Source: Nitrobacter sp051912485
GTDB lineage: Bacteria; Pseudomonadota; Alphaproteobacteria; Rhizobiales; Xanthobacteraceae
Direction: 5' to 3'
Assembly (NCBI RefSeq): GCF_051912485.1
Contig: NZ_CP196822.1
Location: forward strand, 3,410,001-3,474,000
Length of the DNA stretch: 64,000 nt
Shown: positions 6,830 through 15,814 of the stretch, in pieces
Position numbering within the stretch: position 1 is the stretch's first letter
Layout of the letters: every line of letters begins with the position of its first letter
Notes under the pieces: generated by a model
Told to the model about the DNA's origin: nothing
What the model saw: the letters and a program-made list of their open reading frames with translations, nothing else
The model's database searches: none
Program-made: the position numbers and the translations under genes

Positions 6830-8809
6830 TTAGCGCCCGCGAAAGCCGCGCCTTAGCAGACCCGCGACGGCGCCGCTGATGCGCACGGTCTCGGCGACGT
6901 CATCCGGAGGCGATCCGAACAGCCACGTCACGAGCCGCCTTCGCTGCTCGAATGTCGGATGGAGATGCGCTAGGGTGGTCCTTCCGGTCGCCGCAGCGAC
7001 CGTGACCGCGACCCACCCCAGCCGTTCCATGTAGAGCCAAGGCTGGGCGCCTTCGGCCGGCGGGTGCATGGCCGTCGTCCAAGTCAATTCCACAGCAGAG
7101 GTGGAGAGCGCGGCGACGTGGCAGGGAACAGCATGATCATCGCCCCCGAGCGCCAGCGCGCCGGCCTCGTTGACAGGAAAGAACTTGTCGCCTCGCGGCA
7201 ATTCGAAACAAGCCACGAACGCGATGAATGCGATCAGCATCGAAATGCCGGCCCACAGCAGATTGAAGTAGTCGAGCGATGAAATTTCGCTGGCAGCATA
7301 AGGAGAAAGAAATGCCCATGCGATGCTCGCCGCGGAGCCGAACGCAATCAGGCCGAACGTGAGCGCCAGCTTCCACCGCAGCTTCGGCGCCGATCGGTCG
7401 CCGCCTTTGTCGGTGATCTTGAAGGGCCGGCCGAACGGTTTGACGACGGCGCTGATCAATGTCGCGGAGACCGCAAACGAAACGATCGCGTGCGTCGCCT
7501 CCATGAACAAGGGAAGGGTGCGCGATCGCGAAATCCAGGCCATGTAGATGGTCTGGCCCAGAATGGCCGGCGCACCGTAGCGCAGAAACGCCAGATAGTC
7601 GGCCTCGAACGCCGGCAGACCGGCGAACCAGTACATCATCGGCGCGATCAGAAGCAGAACCAGAAACGGCTTGCAGAGCCAGTTCAGAATCCCGTGGACA
7701 TAGTGCAGCCGTTGAATCGCGGAGTATCCGCGGCCGAACAACGGACCGTCGCGCAACAGCGCGACCTGGATCGTGCCGAGACACCAGCGGCTGCGCTGGG
7801 TGATGTATTCGGGAATGCCTTCGGCGGACAATCCGCAGCTCAGTTTCTCGTTGAGCCACCAGGTCTGATAGCCGTGCGCCAGCATCGTGTAGGTCAAGTT
7901 GATGTCTTCCGAGATCGCCTCACTTGGAAATCCGCCGATCTCAACCAGACGATCGCGGCGCACGACGAACGAGGTGCCGACGCAAAACGCGCATCCCCAG
8001 GCGTCCTTGGCGGGCTGAAAGACGTCGAAGAAGAAGCGCTGATCGTCGACCATGCTCTGCGTGGCCAGCAGATTGTGCTGGATCGGATCGCCGTTGTAGT
8101 AGAATTGCGGCGTCTGAACGATCGCCACGCCCGGGTCCGCCAGCAAGCCGACCGTTCGCTTCAACAAATGCCGCTGCGGAGCGAAGTCTGCATCCAGAAC
8201 CAGAATGACGGGTGCATTGGTCGAGGCGGATGTCACCGCGAGGGCATTGTTGAGGTTGCCGGCCTTCGCCGCCTTGTTGTCCGCCCGGGTGATATACCGC
8301 GCGCCCGCTTCCAGGCAGTAGTCGCGAAGCCAGCTTCTCCGCGTGTCGTCGAGTACCCAGACGGTGAAGTCCGGATAATCGAGCTCGAGCGCCGTCAGGA
8401 TGGAGCGCTCGATCACCTCAAGCGGCTCGTCATAGGTGCAGATGAAGACATCGACCGCGGGATAGGTGCCGCGGACGCGCATCTCGCGCTCAGCCCGGTC
8501 AGCCTGTCCCGATCGATCAATGCTGCGGAACAGAATCACGATCGACATCAGCGTGTAGACGACCGCGATGAACTCGAGGGTAAAGAAAAGGTGCGGCCAA
8601 AGGCTTTCGGCGGACATCGAAAGCCGCGGCAAGGTATCGTGCCAACGCCAGAAGACATAGATTACGAGCAATGATCCGGCTGTCGTGCCAAAGATCATCC
8701 GGTCGAGCGCCCGTGAGGGGTTGAGCAGGCGTGCGCTCACAAGCAGCCCGATCCACAGTCCGAAATCGATCATCAGAATCGATGCGTTGTCAGCAGCGCT
8801 TTCCAGCAT
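6830..8809 (-). CDS. Cellulose-synthase-like family 2 glycosyltransferase (BgsA/BcsA type)
   Basis: A 659-residue processive GT2. Four or so N-terminal membrane helices (to about residue 95) precede the catalytic domain: VFICTYDEP, WVLDDT (Asp154/155), LDADFAP (D206-x-D208), EDINLT (E301-D302) and QRSRW (338-342), the full D, DxD, ED/TED, QxxRW set. More helices follow to about residue 540. The C-terminal region begins LPRGDKFFPVNEAG and has the outline of a PilZ domain but lacks an RxxxR motif. It likely polymerises a beta-glucan from UDP-glucose across the inner membrane. Start ATG 8809 overlaps the stop of the preceding gene (ATGA), so the three genes 11489 to 6830 are one operon. The HlyD-like partner suggests the bgsBA mixed-linkage beta-glucan system as the nearest known parallel (inference). 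Confidence 0.85.
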   Translation of the reverse strand: MLESAADNASILMIDFGLWIGLLVSARLLNPSRALDRMIFGTTAGSLLVIYVFWRWHDTLPRLSMSAESLWPHLFFTLEFIAVVYTLMSIVILFRSIDRSGQADRAEREMRVRGTYPAVDVFICTYDEPLEVIERSILTALELDYPDFTVWVLDDTRRSWLRDYCLEAGARYITRADNKAAKAGNLNNALAVTSASTNAPVILVLDADFAPQRHLLKRTVGLLADPGVAIVQTPQFYYNGDPIQHNLLATQSMVDDQRFFFDVFQPAKDAWGCAFCVGTSFVVRRDRLVEIGGFPSEAISEDINLTYTMLAHGYQTWWLNEKLSCGLSAEGIPEYITQRSRWCLGTIQVALLRDGPLFGRGYSAIQRLHYVHGILNWLCKPFLVLLLIAPMMYWFAGLPAFEADYLAFLRYGAPAILGQTIYMAWISRSRTLPLFMEATHAIVSFAVSATLISAVVKPFGRPFKITDKGGDRSAPKLRWKLALTFGLIAFGSAASIAWAFLSPYAASEISSLDYFNLLWAGISMLIAFIAFVACFELPRGDKFFPVNEAGALALGGDDHAVPCHVAALSTSAVELTWTTAMHPPAEGAQPWLYMERLGWVAVTVAAATGRTTLAHLHPTFEQRRRLVTWLFGSPPDDVAETVRISGAVAGLLRRGFRGR

Positions 8810-10035
8810 CAGTTCGTCTTTCTTCCGGCAAACGGGTTCCAGCCGGTTGCCGCCAGCGCGGCCCATGCGGTGGCTCCAAGATGGGGCCTGCGATAGTAGA
8901 AGAAGTCGGCGTTCGTGCTGGTCGGGTCGATCGACAACCCGGTAGTCACCCTGGCGTTGCGCGTCGCGTTGAGCAGGCCGGATTCGGTTTGATCCGAACG
9001 AAGCCCAGACAAAATCTCCCGGCTGCGCGCAAGATCCCCGGACATGCGATAGGCCAGGGCCGCCTGCGCGGTTCCTTCAACCCACAGGCCGTCACGGTCT
9101 CCGTTGAAGTCGAAGCCTCCGGGCACCGCCAGATGCGTCTCTGCGAAACGAAGCGCGCTTCGCCACTCGGCAGGTGCATCAGGGACCGCCATCCATGGCC
9201 AGAGTTGAACGTCGAGCGCAAGCATCGCGCCGTCAGCCGGCTTTCCGTCGGGGTTGCGCCCGAGCAGAAAGTGGTCGCCGCGAAACGAAGCTTCAAGAAG
9301 CCGCCGCGCCTTCGACGCCGCCTCGGCATATTTCGCGTCGCCCGTCAGCCGCAACAGCCAGTTGGCAACCGCGTACACATCCGCATTGTGTTCGGTTGAC
9401 ACCCAATCAAGCCGCACCTGGGCGGGATCGTAGCCGTGGAAACCGCCGCGAAAGCCCTCGGTCTCGGCGGCGGTGTTGACCGTGATCCACGCTAGCAGTC
9501 GCTCGGCATCGGCGAGATAGGCCGTGTCCTGGGTCGCTTGATGCAAGGTCAGCAACGCCAGCGCAGCCCAGGCGACGTTGCCGGTGGCGGTGCCATCCTG
9601 CGCGGGATCTTCCGCCCACAATTTCTTGTCGCTGTCCCACCAGCCCGGAAGCGCGGGCGGGCCCTTGCCGACCGGGCCGGCGCGATAGGCGTTGCGGATG
9701 CGGCCGTCATGGAACGTGCGGTCAGTGCGAGCCGCCTTGCTCAGCGCGTCGCCAATCAGCCGCGCCGCCGGCAGGTTTCCACACGCCACCAGCGCGATCG
9801 CGGCCAAGGCATTGTCATAGACAAATGCCGTCGTGGCCAGTCCGCGAGGCAGATGATCTTCATCCTGCCCGGGTTCATAGCTTCGGATAAAGACCGGCTC
9901 CGAACCGCGCGCCTGCGATGCCACAGCCCGGCTCAGCCCGGCGCAATATGGATTGTGGCCGGAGACCGGATCGCCCATTGCTGCGGAACCTGATGCGATC
10001 GCAATACAAAGGCCGATGACGAGGGGCCGGATCAC
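8809..10035 (-). CDS. Secreted six-hairpin glycosidase-like protein
   Basis: A 408-residue protein with an N-terminal signal peptide (IRPLVIGLCIAIASGSAAMG) and a body of repeated helical hairpins such as TGNVAWAALALLTLHQATQD, YAVANWLLRLTGDAKYAEA and TAQAALAYRMSGDLARSREI. Tryptophan- and acid-rich patches (GWWDSDKKLWAEDP, NGDRDGLWVEGTAQAA) recall alpha/alpha six-barrel carbohydrate enzymes. I cannot place it in a numbered glycoside hydrolase family. Lying between an HlyD-like gene and a GT2 synthase, it probably trims, binds or helps export the polymer in the periplasm, as BcsZ or AlgK/AlgL do for other polymers (inference). GTG 10035 overlaps the previous stop (GTGA) and its stop overlaps the next start, so translation is coupled at both ends. 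Confidence 0.75.
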   Translation of the reverse strand: MIRPLVIGLCIAIASGSAAMGDPVSGHNPYCAGLSRAVASQARGSEPVFIRSYEPGQDEDHLPRGLATTAFVYDNALAAIALVACGNLPAARLIGDALSKAARTDRTFHDGRIRNAYRAGPVGKGPPALPGWWDSDKKLWAEDPAQDGTATGNVAWAALALLTLHQATQDTAYLADAERLLAWITVNTAAETEGFRGGFHGYDPAQVRLDWVSTEHNADVYAVANWLLRLTGDAKYAEAASKARRLLEASFRGDHFLLGRNPDGKPADGAMLALDVQLWPWMAVPDAPAEWRSALRFAETHLAVPGGFDFNGDRDGLWVEGTAQAALAYRMSGDLARSREILSGLRSDQTESGLLNATRNARVTTGLSIDPTSTNADFFYYRRPHLGATAWAALAATGWNPFAGRKTN

Positions 10036-11489
10036 TTCGCAACGACCGCTTCGGTGCGGGCCGGCCAGTCTTTCCATTTCGCCAAGGCGTAGCGGTCCTG
10101 CGGCGCTTCGCGGAATTTCGCCGAGAGCCGGGCGTGCCCCGCCTTGCGATTGCGCTCATGGAGCGATTGCGCGTTGGCGGATCCCCACGAGGTCACGAAG
10201 GCCGCGAGCTGCCGCCAGGCGACCGACATCGACGGGACAGCGACGCCGTTGTCCCGCGTCACTGTGACCCATTTGCCGACCGAGCATGGTGCGGATTGCC
10301 CAGCCTCGGCGGATTCGGTGCGCAGACCGTCGCCGCTCTTTTGATCCGGCATCACGATCGCGTACATTTCTCGCCGTTCGGTTTGCGGAAACGGCACCGC
10401 GTAGCGTTCATCAAGCTTGTCGCTAGTCTTTGGTAGCAGCGAGGTGATGATGCCGGATTTGAAAGGTGCTCCATCGACCCGGACATGGGTGCCGGCCGCC
10501 AGGTTCTGGCCCTGCCGATAGGAGAAGATGGCGACGACAAATTGCTGCTCGCAATCGATCAGCGAGGCCAGCGCGTCGCCGGCACTGACATGGCGTCCCT
10601 TGGAGGCCTGGACCGTCAGGACCATGCCCTGGCCCGGAACCCGCACCTCCGCCGCGGCCAGCTTGTCAAGCCGGGTGCGTTCCGCATCGATCAGCCCCTT
10701 CTGGTCGGCGAGTTGCGCGGACAATTCAGTCTCCTCGATTGCAAGCCGCTTGGCGTCGAGATCGATATCGCGCCGCTTCTGAACGAGTGTGGCAATGGGG
10801 GTCAGATCGTCGCCGACATAGATTCCTTTTTCCAAGGCTTCGAGCTGGCCGATTTTCTGGCCGAGTTTCGCCTTCTCCGCGTCCGTGTTGTGAAGCGCCG
10901 CTGAATATTGCTTCAACGTCGGGTTTAGCATGTCCATGCTCGCGGTGTTGCGTTCCACCATCTTGGTCTGCCGATCGACCAGCGCCTTCTTCGCGCCGCC
11001 AAGTGAGTCGGATTCGGCGACCTTGGCGCGCAACTCCTCGATCTGCGACTTGAATTGCGATTTCAGTTGCGCCAGCTGGCCGTCGATTTCCTCATTCAGC
11101 GACGTCAGATAATTCAGGTCGGAGCTCCGCTTTTCTTGCGTCGCCGCCAGTTTCTGTCGGGCATCGGACGTCTTCTGCTCCAGCATGATGAGGGTGGTTC
11201 GATCGAGCCTGGCGTTCGAAATCCGCGCGAGCACGTCGCCGGCGTTCACTTCGCCCCCCGGCGTCGCCGACAACGAATCGATGTCGCCATTGATCGGAGC
11301 GGTCAGAAGTTTGACGGGGGCATCGACCACCGCTCGATCGGATTGATCGGCAACGATGGGCGGAACGACGGCCGTAACCATGAGCGCGGAGAGAACCCCG
11401 GCAACTACCAAAGATGATACGCGCAGAATCACGGGATGACGCCCGCCGGGCGCAGGGCGACCGGATCGGCTCGTCGTTGAATCGGACAT
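10032..11489 (-). CDS. HlyD-like membrane fusion protein of a polysaccharide operon
   Basis: 485 residues. A cytosolic start (MSDSTTSRSGRPAPGG) is followed by one membrane helix (LVVAGVLSALMVTAVVPPIV), a biotinyl-lipoyl half-motif (NGDIDSLSATPGGEVNAGDV), a long coiled coil (about residues 105-280) and the second half (VRVPGQGMVLTVQASKGRHV), then a beta-barrel region. This is the architecture of HlyD/Alg44 periplasmic proteins. It is first in the operon and couples through GTGA to the secreted glycosidase-like gene and on to the GT2 synthase, so it likely connects the synthase to export through the periplasm. The C-terminal about 90 residues after KWVTVTRDNGVAVPSM form an extension ending KWKDWPARTEAVVAK that I do not recognise. 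Confidence 0.8.
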   Translation of the reverse strand: MSDSTTSRSGRPAPGGRHPVILRVSSLVVAGVLSALMVTAVVPPIVADQSDRAVVDAPVKLLTAPINGDIDSLSATPGGEVNAGDVLARISNARLDRTTLIMLEQKTSDARQKLAATQEKRSSDLNYLTSLNEEIDGQLAQLKSQFKSQIEELRAKVAESDSLGGAKKALVDRQTKMVERNTASMDMLNPTLKQYSAALHNTDAEKAKLGQKIGQLEALEKGIYVGDDLTPIATLVQKRRDIDLDAKRLAIEETELSAQLADQKGLIDAERTRLDKLAAAEVRVPGQGMVLTVQASKGRHVSAGDALASLIDCEQQFVVAIFSYRQGQNLAAGTHVRVDGAPFKSGIITSLLPKTSDKLDERYAVPFPQTERREMYAIVMPDQKSGDGLRTESAEAGQSAPCSVGKWVTVTRDNGVAVPSMSVAWRQLAAFVTSWGSANAQSLHERNRKAGHARLSAKFREAPQDRYALAKWKDWPARTEAVVAK

Positions 11490-11819
11490 TTATTCCCCTT
11501 CAATGTTGCGGGATTTGAAAGGGCGTTGCCTCCTGGAATGTTCCGTGGTCCCGCTGTGACGCCGTCCCGGATTTTCGAACCAACGATGTGCGCTGCTGTT
11601 CGATCAAATGATCGGCTTCAAGTTTTGTTACACAGCACACAGCGGGCGGCGCACCCCTCCAATCGCACACGATAGAGGCAACGGCGTGCTCAGACGTTGA
11701 TCGAGGTGTTGCAATAGCGACCGCTTCAAGAAATGTTTACTAAATGGAGGGCCATGGCTGATGACCGGCGCGTGAGCTTACTTACGTGCCATCGGCCGTT
11801 GCGTTGACGGTTCGATGGC
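11490..11819. other. Intergenic region upstream of the polysaccharide operon
   Basis: No coding sequence is supported. The stretch holds the promoter side of the HlyD-like gene and AT-richer sequence around 11,600 to 11,640; no convincing promoter hexamers or operator could be assigned by eye. It ends where the IS3 remnant begins. Confidence 0.5.
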
Positions 11820-12560
11820 GGACGTGGGCCGGTCAGCAGATGGCATGGGAGGGCGTACGGCGGAAGAGATCGTTGCGAAGTTGCGGCAGGTTGATGTGCT
11901 GCTGGGCACAGGCGGGCAGGTAGCAGACGCAGTCCGCGAGCGATAGGCGTGACGGAGGTCACGTACTATCGCTCGCGGAATGAGTATGGTGGCCTGAAGG
12001 GCGATCAGGCGGCTGAAGGAGTTGGAGACCGAGAACGCTCGGCTCCGGCGAGCGGTGTCGGAGCTGACGCTGGACAAGCTGATCCTGGCGGAGGCAACTT
12101 CTAGCCCCTCCCGACGCCGTGCGTGCGTCGATCATATGATGACCGGGCTTGGCATCTCCGAGAGACGGGCGTGCCGGGCTTTGGGTCAGCACCGATCGAC
12201 GCAGCGCAAGACCCCAACGACACCGATGACGAGGCCGCTTTGACTGCCGACATCATCAAGCTTGCCCGCCAATATGGTCGCTACGGATATCGCCGGATTA
12301 CTGCGTTGCTTCGCAGAGCTGGGTCGACGGTGAACAAGAAGCGTGTGAACGGATCTGGCGATGCGAGGGACTGAAGATCCCCCTAAAACAACCTAAACGC
12401 GGGCGTCTGTGGGTCAACGACGGCTCGTGCATCCGTCTGCGGCCAGAGCGCCCCAACCATTTCTGGTCTTATGACTTCGTCGCCGACCGTACCCATGACG
12501 GCAAAGCGTTCCGGATGTTGTGCATCATCGACGAGTTCAGCCGTAAACACAAGATTCCTG
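11820..12560 (+). pseudogene. IS3-family (IS407-type) transposase remnant, orfA/orfB
   Basis: Plus strand: TAEEIVAKLRQVDVLLGTGG then, after a frameshift, GVTEVTYYRSRNEYGGLKGD-like sequence and TENARLRRAVSELTLDKLIL, the usual orfA ending. orfB follows: SPSRRRACVDHMMTGLGISE, RRACRALGQHRSTQRK, frameshift, LARQYGRYGYRRITALLRRA, frameshift, and LRPERPNHFWSYDFVADRTH then GKAFRMLCIIDEFSRK. That is the first catalytic Asp region of IS3 DDE enzymes. At least three frameshifts are present and the sequence breaks off at about 12,540. No target duplication or terminal repeats were found. Confidence 0.8.
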
Positions 12561-12574
12561 ACAGTCCCTTGTAG

Positions 12575-12669
12575 GAACGTATGTGCGCAGGAATGCCCCG
12601 CGAGACGAACAGCTCGCAGAGTGCCTCGATGACATCGGTCGCCCTGAGCTTCCGTGCGACACGGATGGC
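12575..12669 (-). pseudogene. Inverted internal piece of the same IS3 transposase
   Basis: On the opposite strand the bases read AIRVARKLRATDVIEALCEL then FVSRGIPAHIRS, which is exactly the segment that should follow IDEFSR in orfB. Order and orientation show that a short internal part has been flipped relative to the rest of the element. Confidence 0.75.
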
Positions 12670-13036
12670 CCGACGCGGTCTGGACGAGGTCGCGGAATGG
12701 CAAAACCAGCCGCTCGATGCCAGTTAAGCACGTGTCAACCGAACCGGGTGCAGCTCAGTCGTGCGAAGGCATCACATAAATCGATGGGGTTACGTCGTCG
12801 GCCGCCGCGCTCTTGTATGTTATTGAGAAACCGTCGCCGGGGAAGGGCGAGAGCCACCTATCCCGGAAGCGCTTCTGAGCCAGGGCAGCTTCCGAATTGC
12901 TGTCATTGCTCTCGTGACCAACGCGGTGGCGCGGAATTCTTAATAGACGGCGGGAGCTGACACCTCTGCCATTCGTTGGAACCTATTCGGTAACCTGAGA
13001 TTAGCCCTCAGTTTTCACAGAACACGGAGGCTTTCT
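12670..13036. other. Intergenic region, no gene supported
   Basis: Open frames here have no ribosome-binding site or recognisable domain. A GGAAC at 12978-12982 followed after 16 bases by GATT is a poor match to the EcfG promoter, located 55 bases before the secreted-protein start; I do not count it as a site. Confidence 0.4.
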
Positions 13037-13354
13037 ATGGCCCGAATTCTTCTAATTGCAGCCGCTGGTGCGCTGCTCGCCACCAGCGCGTCTGCTGCAC
13101 CCCTCATGAACCAGAATCCCGCTATCTCACCCTCGTCTTCAACTGAAAACGTCAGGCTCGTTTGCGATGATTATGGGCGCTGTTACCGCACCCGCGGCCC
13201 CCGTTATGTGCAGCGGGGGTATTACGGAGACCCTTACGCTTATGGGCGGCGTGGTTACGTCGAACCTAGCTATGGCTATAGCGAACCTGGCTATGGATAC
13301 GGCTACGGTGGCGGACCAAGCATTGGTTTTAGCTTTGGCGGCGGTCGCTGGTAA
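13037..13354 (+). CDS. Small secreted Gly/Tyr-rich protein (105 aa)
   Basis: Signal peptide MARILLIAAAGALLATSASA with cleavage expected after ASA, then a short linker with LVCDDYGRCYRTRGPRY (two Cys) and a Gly/Tyr/Pro-rich tail with GYVEPSYGYSEPGYGYGYGG. Such secreted or outer-surface proteins are abundant in Bradyrhizobium and related genera; function unknown, often stress-related. GGAGG sits nine bases before ATG 13037. A strong hairpin terminator follows the stop codon directly, so it is a single-gene transcript. The Cys pair might form a disulfide. No homologous domain with known activity is recognised. Confidence 0.75.
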   Translation: MARILLIAAAGALLATSASAAPLMNQNPAISPSSSTENVRLVCDDYGRCYRTRGPRYVQRGYYGDPYAYGRRGYVEPSYGYSEPGYGYGYGGGPSIGFSFGGGRW

Positions 13355-13363
13355 AATAGCAAA

Positions 13364-13396
13364 GACCCTTCCGTCGTCGACGGAGGGGTTTTCTTT
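13364..13396 (+). terminator. Rho-independent terminator after the secreted Gly/Tyr-rich gene
   Basis: ACCCTTCCGTCG pairs with CGACGGAGGGGT (one G-U pair) and is followed by TTTTCTTT. It begins about ten bases after the stop at 13354. Confidence 0.8.
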
Positions 13397-13432
13397 GTAC
13401 GAGAATGCAGCTCTCTCGCAAAAGTGTCTCAG

Positions 13433-13457
13433 GGAACCCAACGGTCTGCGGTGTGTT
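13433..13457 (+). promoter_or_regulatory. EcfG-type (general stress sigma) promoter candidate
   Basis: GGAAC (13433-13437), 16 bases, TGTT (13454-13457). The consensus of alphaproteobacterial EcfG promoters is GGAAC-N16/17-CGTT, so three of four bases match at -10. It lies 45 bases before the DUF1236 gene start at 13503. Confidence 0.55.
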
Positions 13458-13502
13458 TCTTGCTGAGCCGAGTTCTTCGGCACCGTTGTGGAGGATGTTA
13501 CG

Positions 13503-14219
13503 ATGAAGAATAAGTTTTTAGCGTCCGTGGCTGCCGTTACTTTGTTCGCCACTACAGGTTTAGTTGTTGCGCAAAATAATCCTGGTGGAATGAAGGGTGG
13601 AGACACGCCTGCGGCAGCATCGCCCAAAGGTGAAACCAGCGCTCCCATGAATGCGCCTGCCGCTAAGGGGGCGGAGACCGCGCCGACTGCCCCGAAATCA
13701 GGCGCATCAGCTCAGGACAACAGTGACACCAAGGCTAAGCCAAAGGCAGCGCAGGACAAGGCCGGAAGTGCGGGTACGAAAACACCAGAGGCTGGATCCG
13801 ATGCAAAAACCTCGAGTGACGCGAAGGGTGATAGTAAGTCTAAGACAACGGAGCCGACAACTTCGACGACCAATTCGAAGGACACTAAGGCTCCCGCTGC
13901 GGCCGACAGCAAGCCTTCCACGCCAAACACCAAAACGTCGGGCAACGCTGCGACCTCGGCAACGGGGGCTCCCCCCGCCGAAAAGCAGACGCAGATTATA
14001 TCCGCGATTAAGCAGGAAAAGGTTGAAGAGGTAACAAACATCAACTTCAACATCTCAATTGGAACGGCAGTTCCGAGTACCGTTCGTTACTATCCGCTCC
14101 CTTCTCGTATCGTAGAAATCTATCCTGAATGGCACGGCTACGATTTTATTCTCGTTCGTGGAAAGTACATCATTCTACGTCCGCGAACCCATGAGATCGT
14201 TTACATCATCGAAGGTTAA
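13503..14219 (+). CDS. DUF1236 exported protein with Ala/Thr/Lys/Ser-rich linker
   Basis: A 238-residue protein. Signal peptide KNKFLASVAAVTLFATTGLV, cleaved near VAQ, is followed by about 130 residues of low-complexity Ala/Ser/Thr/Lys sequence. The C-terminal domain contains VPSTVRYYPLPSRIVEIYPE then YDFILVRGKYIILRPRTHEI, the DUF1236 pattern seen in Bradyrhizobiaceae envelope proteins (P-x-x-I-V-E-I-x-P-E-x-x-G-Y-D-x-x-x-V). The domain's role is unknown; periplasmic location is predicted. GGAGG lies seven bases before ATG 13503 and fixes the start. An EcfG-like promoter 45 bases upstream suggests induction by general stress. The linker probably crosses or binds the cell wall (inference). Confidence 0.8.
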   Translation: MKNKFLASVAAVTLFATTGLVVAQNNPGGMKGGDTPAAASPKGETSAPMNAPAAKGAETAPTAPKSGASAQDNSDTKAKPKAAQDKAGSAGTKTPEAGSDAKTSSDAKGDSKSKTTEPTTSTTNSKDTKAPAAADSKPSTPNTKTSGNAATSATGAPPAEKQTQIISAIKQEKVEEVTNINFNISIGTAVPSTVRYYPLPSRIVEIYPEWHGYDFILVRGKYIILRPRTHEIVYIIEG

Positions 14220-14289
14220 AACTAGAAGATAACGCCGGCCGACGAAGTCAATCACCGCGCGACGAAATCATGAATACGCTTTGCGGTGA

Positions 14290-15301
14290 AGCGTTGGGCG
14301 GCAGTACACCGGTTCGGCGGGTAAGATCACCAATTGCCAGATCGGCGTATTCGCGTCCTACGTCTCGCAACACGGCCACGCCTTCATCGACCGGGCGCTG
14401 TATCTGCCGAAGGCCTGGGCGGAAGATTCCAAGCGCATGGCGGCGGTGCATGTTCCCGAAGCAACCCGCTTTGCGACAAAGCCGGCTATCGCGCGCGCCA
14501 TGATCGAGCGCGCCATTGCCGCGAACGCGCCGTTCAGTTGGGTCGCGGCTGACAGCGTCTACGGCGTCGGCGACATTGAGATCGCATTGCGGCGAGCCGG
14601 CAAGGGGCTATGTTCTGGGCGTGAACGCCAATCATCCCTTCCGCTCGTGGGCCAAGCCGCACGCCGTCGCCGGAACCACCAAGGACATCACCGAGAGCCT
14701 TTCCCAAGCCGCCTGGCGGCGCCTGTCAGCAGGTGACGGGACCAAGGGCGAGAGGCTCCACGACTGGGCGTATCTCGACTTGGCCGATCTTGATGCCAGC
14801 GAGTACAACGGCGCCTCACCGGCTTGTGGACGCGCGGCCTTTTGATCCGCCGAAACATCGCCGATGGCGATCTCGCCTACTTCTCGACATGGTGTCCGGC
14901 CGACACGCCCATCGAAACGTTGGTGCGGGTCGAAGGTCATCGCTGGGCAATCGAGGACAGCTTCGAGACCGCCAAAAGCGAACTCGGCCTCGATCATAAC
15001 GAGACCCGTTCCTGGCATGGCTGACATCGCCACGTCTCGCTCGTCATGCTCGCCTTCGCCATGATGGCCGCGATCCGCCATCATGCCAACGCCCGTCCTT
15101 CGGACCCCCAAAAACGACGCGCCGGACAAGGTCCCGAACTCGCCATTGATCCGCTGGTCGGTTCAGGAAATCCGCCGCATCGCCACACGTCTCGCCCGAC
15201 GACGTATCAACCCCGCAAATATCATCGCATGGTCGCTGTGGCGACGGGCACATCAGGCCACAGCTCGACAATCCCACCTCAAATCAAAACCACAACTGTA
15301 A
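14290..15301 (+). pseudogene. IS701-family transposase, N-terminally truncated and frameshifted
   Basis: Plus-strand pieces in three frames: ITNCQIGVFASYVSQHGHAF, IDRALYLPKAWAEDSKRMAA, FSWVAADSVYGVGDIEIALR (catalytic Asp), YVLGVNANHPFRSWAKPHAV, then VEGHRWAIEDSFETAKSELG (catalytic Glu) and RWSVQEIRRIATRLARRRIN ending in HLKSKPQL. This is a different IS701 member from the complete one at 3,737. The N-terminal third is missing, at least two frameshifts interrupt it, and a TGA replaces a Trp codon after RSWHG. No terminal repeats were found. Confidence 0.8.
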
Positions 15302-15753
15302 TGCATCTAGGCCATGCTACCTTCAAAACGAGGCCGCAGTGGTCGGAAACACGCCAGTACCCGCCGTCCGGTGCCGTCCTGGTTAGGACACCCGCAATTT
15401 GGGACAGTGGGCAAAAGTGAACAGCGCGACACTGTTGGATTCGGTCGGCCGCAACCGAAGCCGCAGCCATTCTGTGGTGGCCCTCAAGACCCAGACGGCG
15501 CTGGGGCCGTTTGAGGGTCGATAAGATACACCTAGAATCTCGGGGCGATTTGGGCGTGGGTTATTTTATCTTCGGCCTGGCGCTTTGGTTGGTTGCCGGC
15601 CGGTAGGACCAAGTCAGGAAATGCCAATCAGGGACCCATGTATCGCAACAGCTTTTTGAATATTCGATCACCTTCGTCAGCACAGCAGCGGGTGTGGAAT
15701 GGTAAGAGCTTTATGCCACACCACATTTTGCAAGCCGGCGTTCTGTGCGCGCA
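15302..15753. other. Intergenic region, no gene supported
   Basis: A short hydrophobic tail on the plus strand, GVGYFIFGLALWLVAGR ending at 15,606, may be the end of a lost membrane gene. Nothing else is recognisable. Confidence 0.35.
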
Positions 15754-15778
15754 GGAACATAGACTGACCTTGTCGGTT
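15754..15778 (+). promoter_or_regulatory. EcfG-type promoter candidate for the CsbD-like gene
   Basis: GGAAC (15754-15758), 16 bases, GGTT (15775-15778). Three of four -10 bases match CGTT. The CsbD-like start is 37 bases downstream. Confidence 0.5.
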
Positions 15779-15814
15779 AGCTTTCCGGGACGTCTTCTTT
15801 AGGGAGTGTGCGCC

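Noticed and set aside
7490..8674. A 394-codon open frame on the plus strand
   Set aside because: It lies opposite the GT2 synthase, has the composition expected of an antisense shadow and no ribosome-binding site.
12700..12960. Coding region on the plus strand after the IS3 relic
   Set aside because: The frame begins inside the inverted transposase piece and has no recognisable domain.
12975..13002. EcfG promoter before the secreted Gly/Tyr-rich gene
   Set aside because: GGAAC is present but the -10 after 16 bases is GATT; only two of four bases fit.
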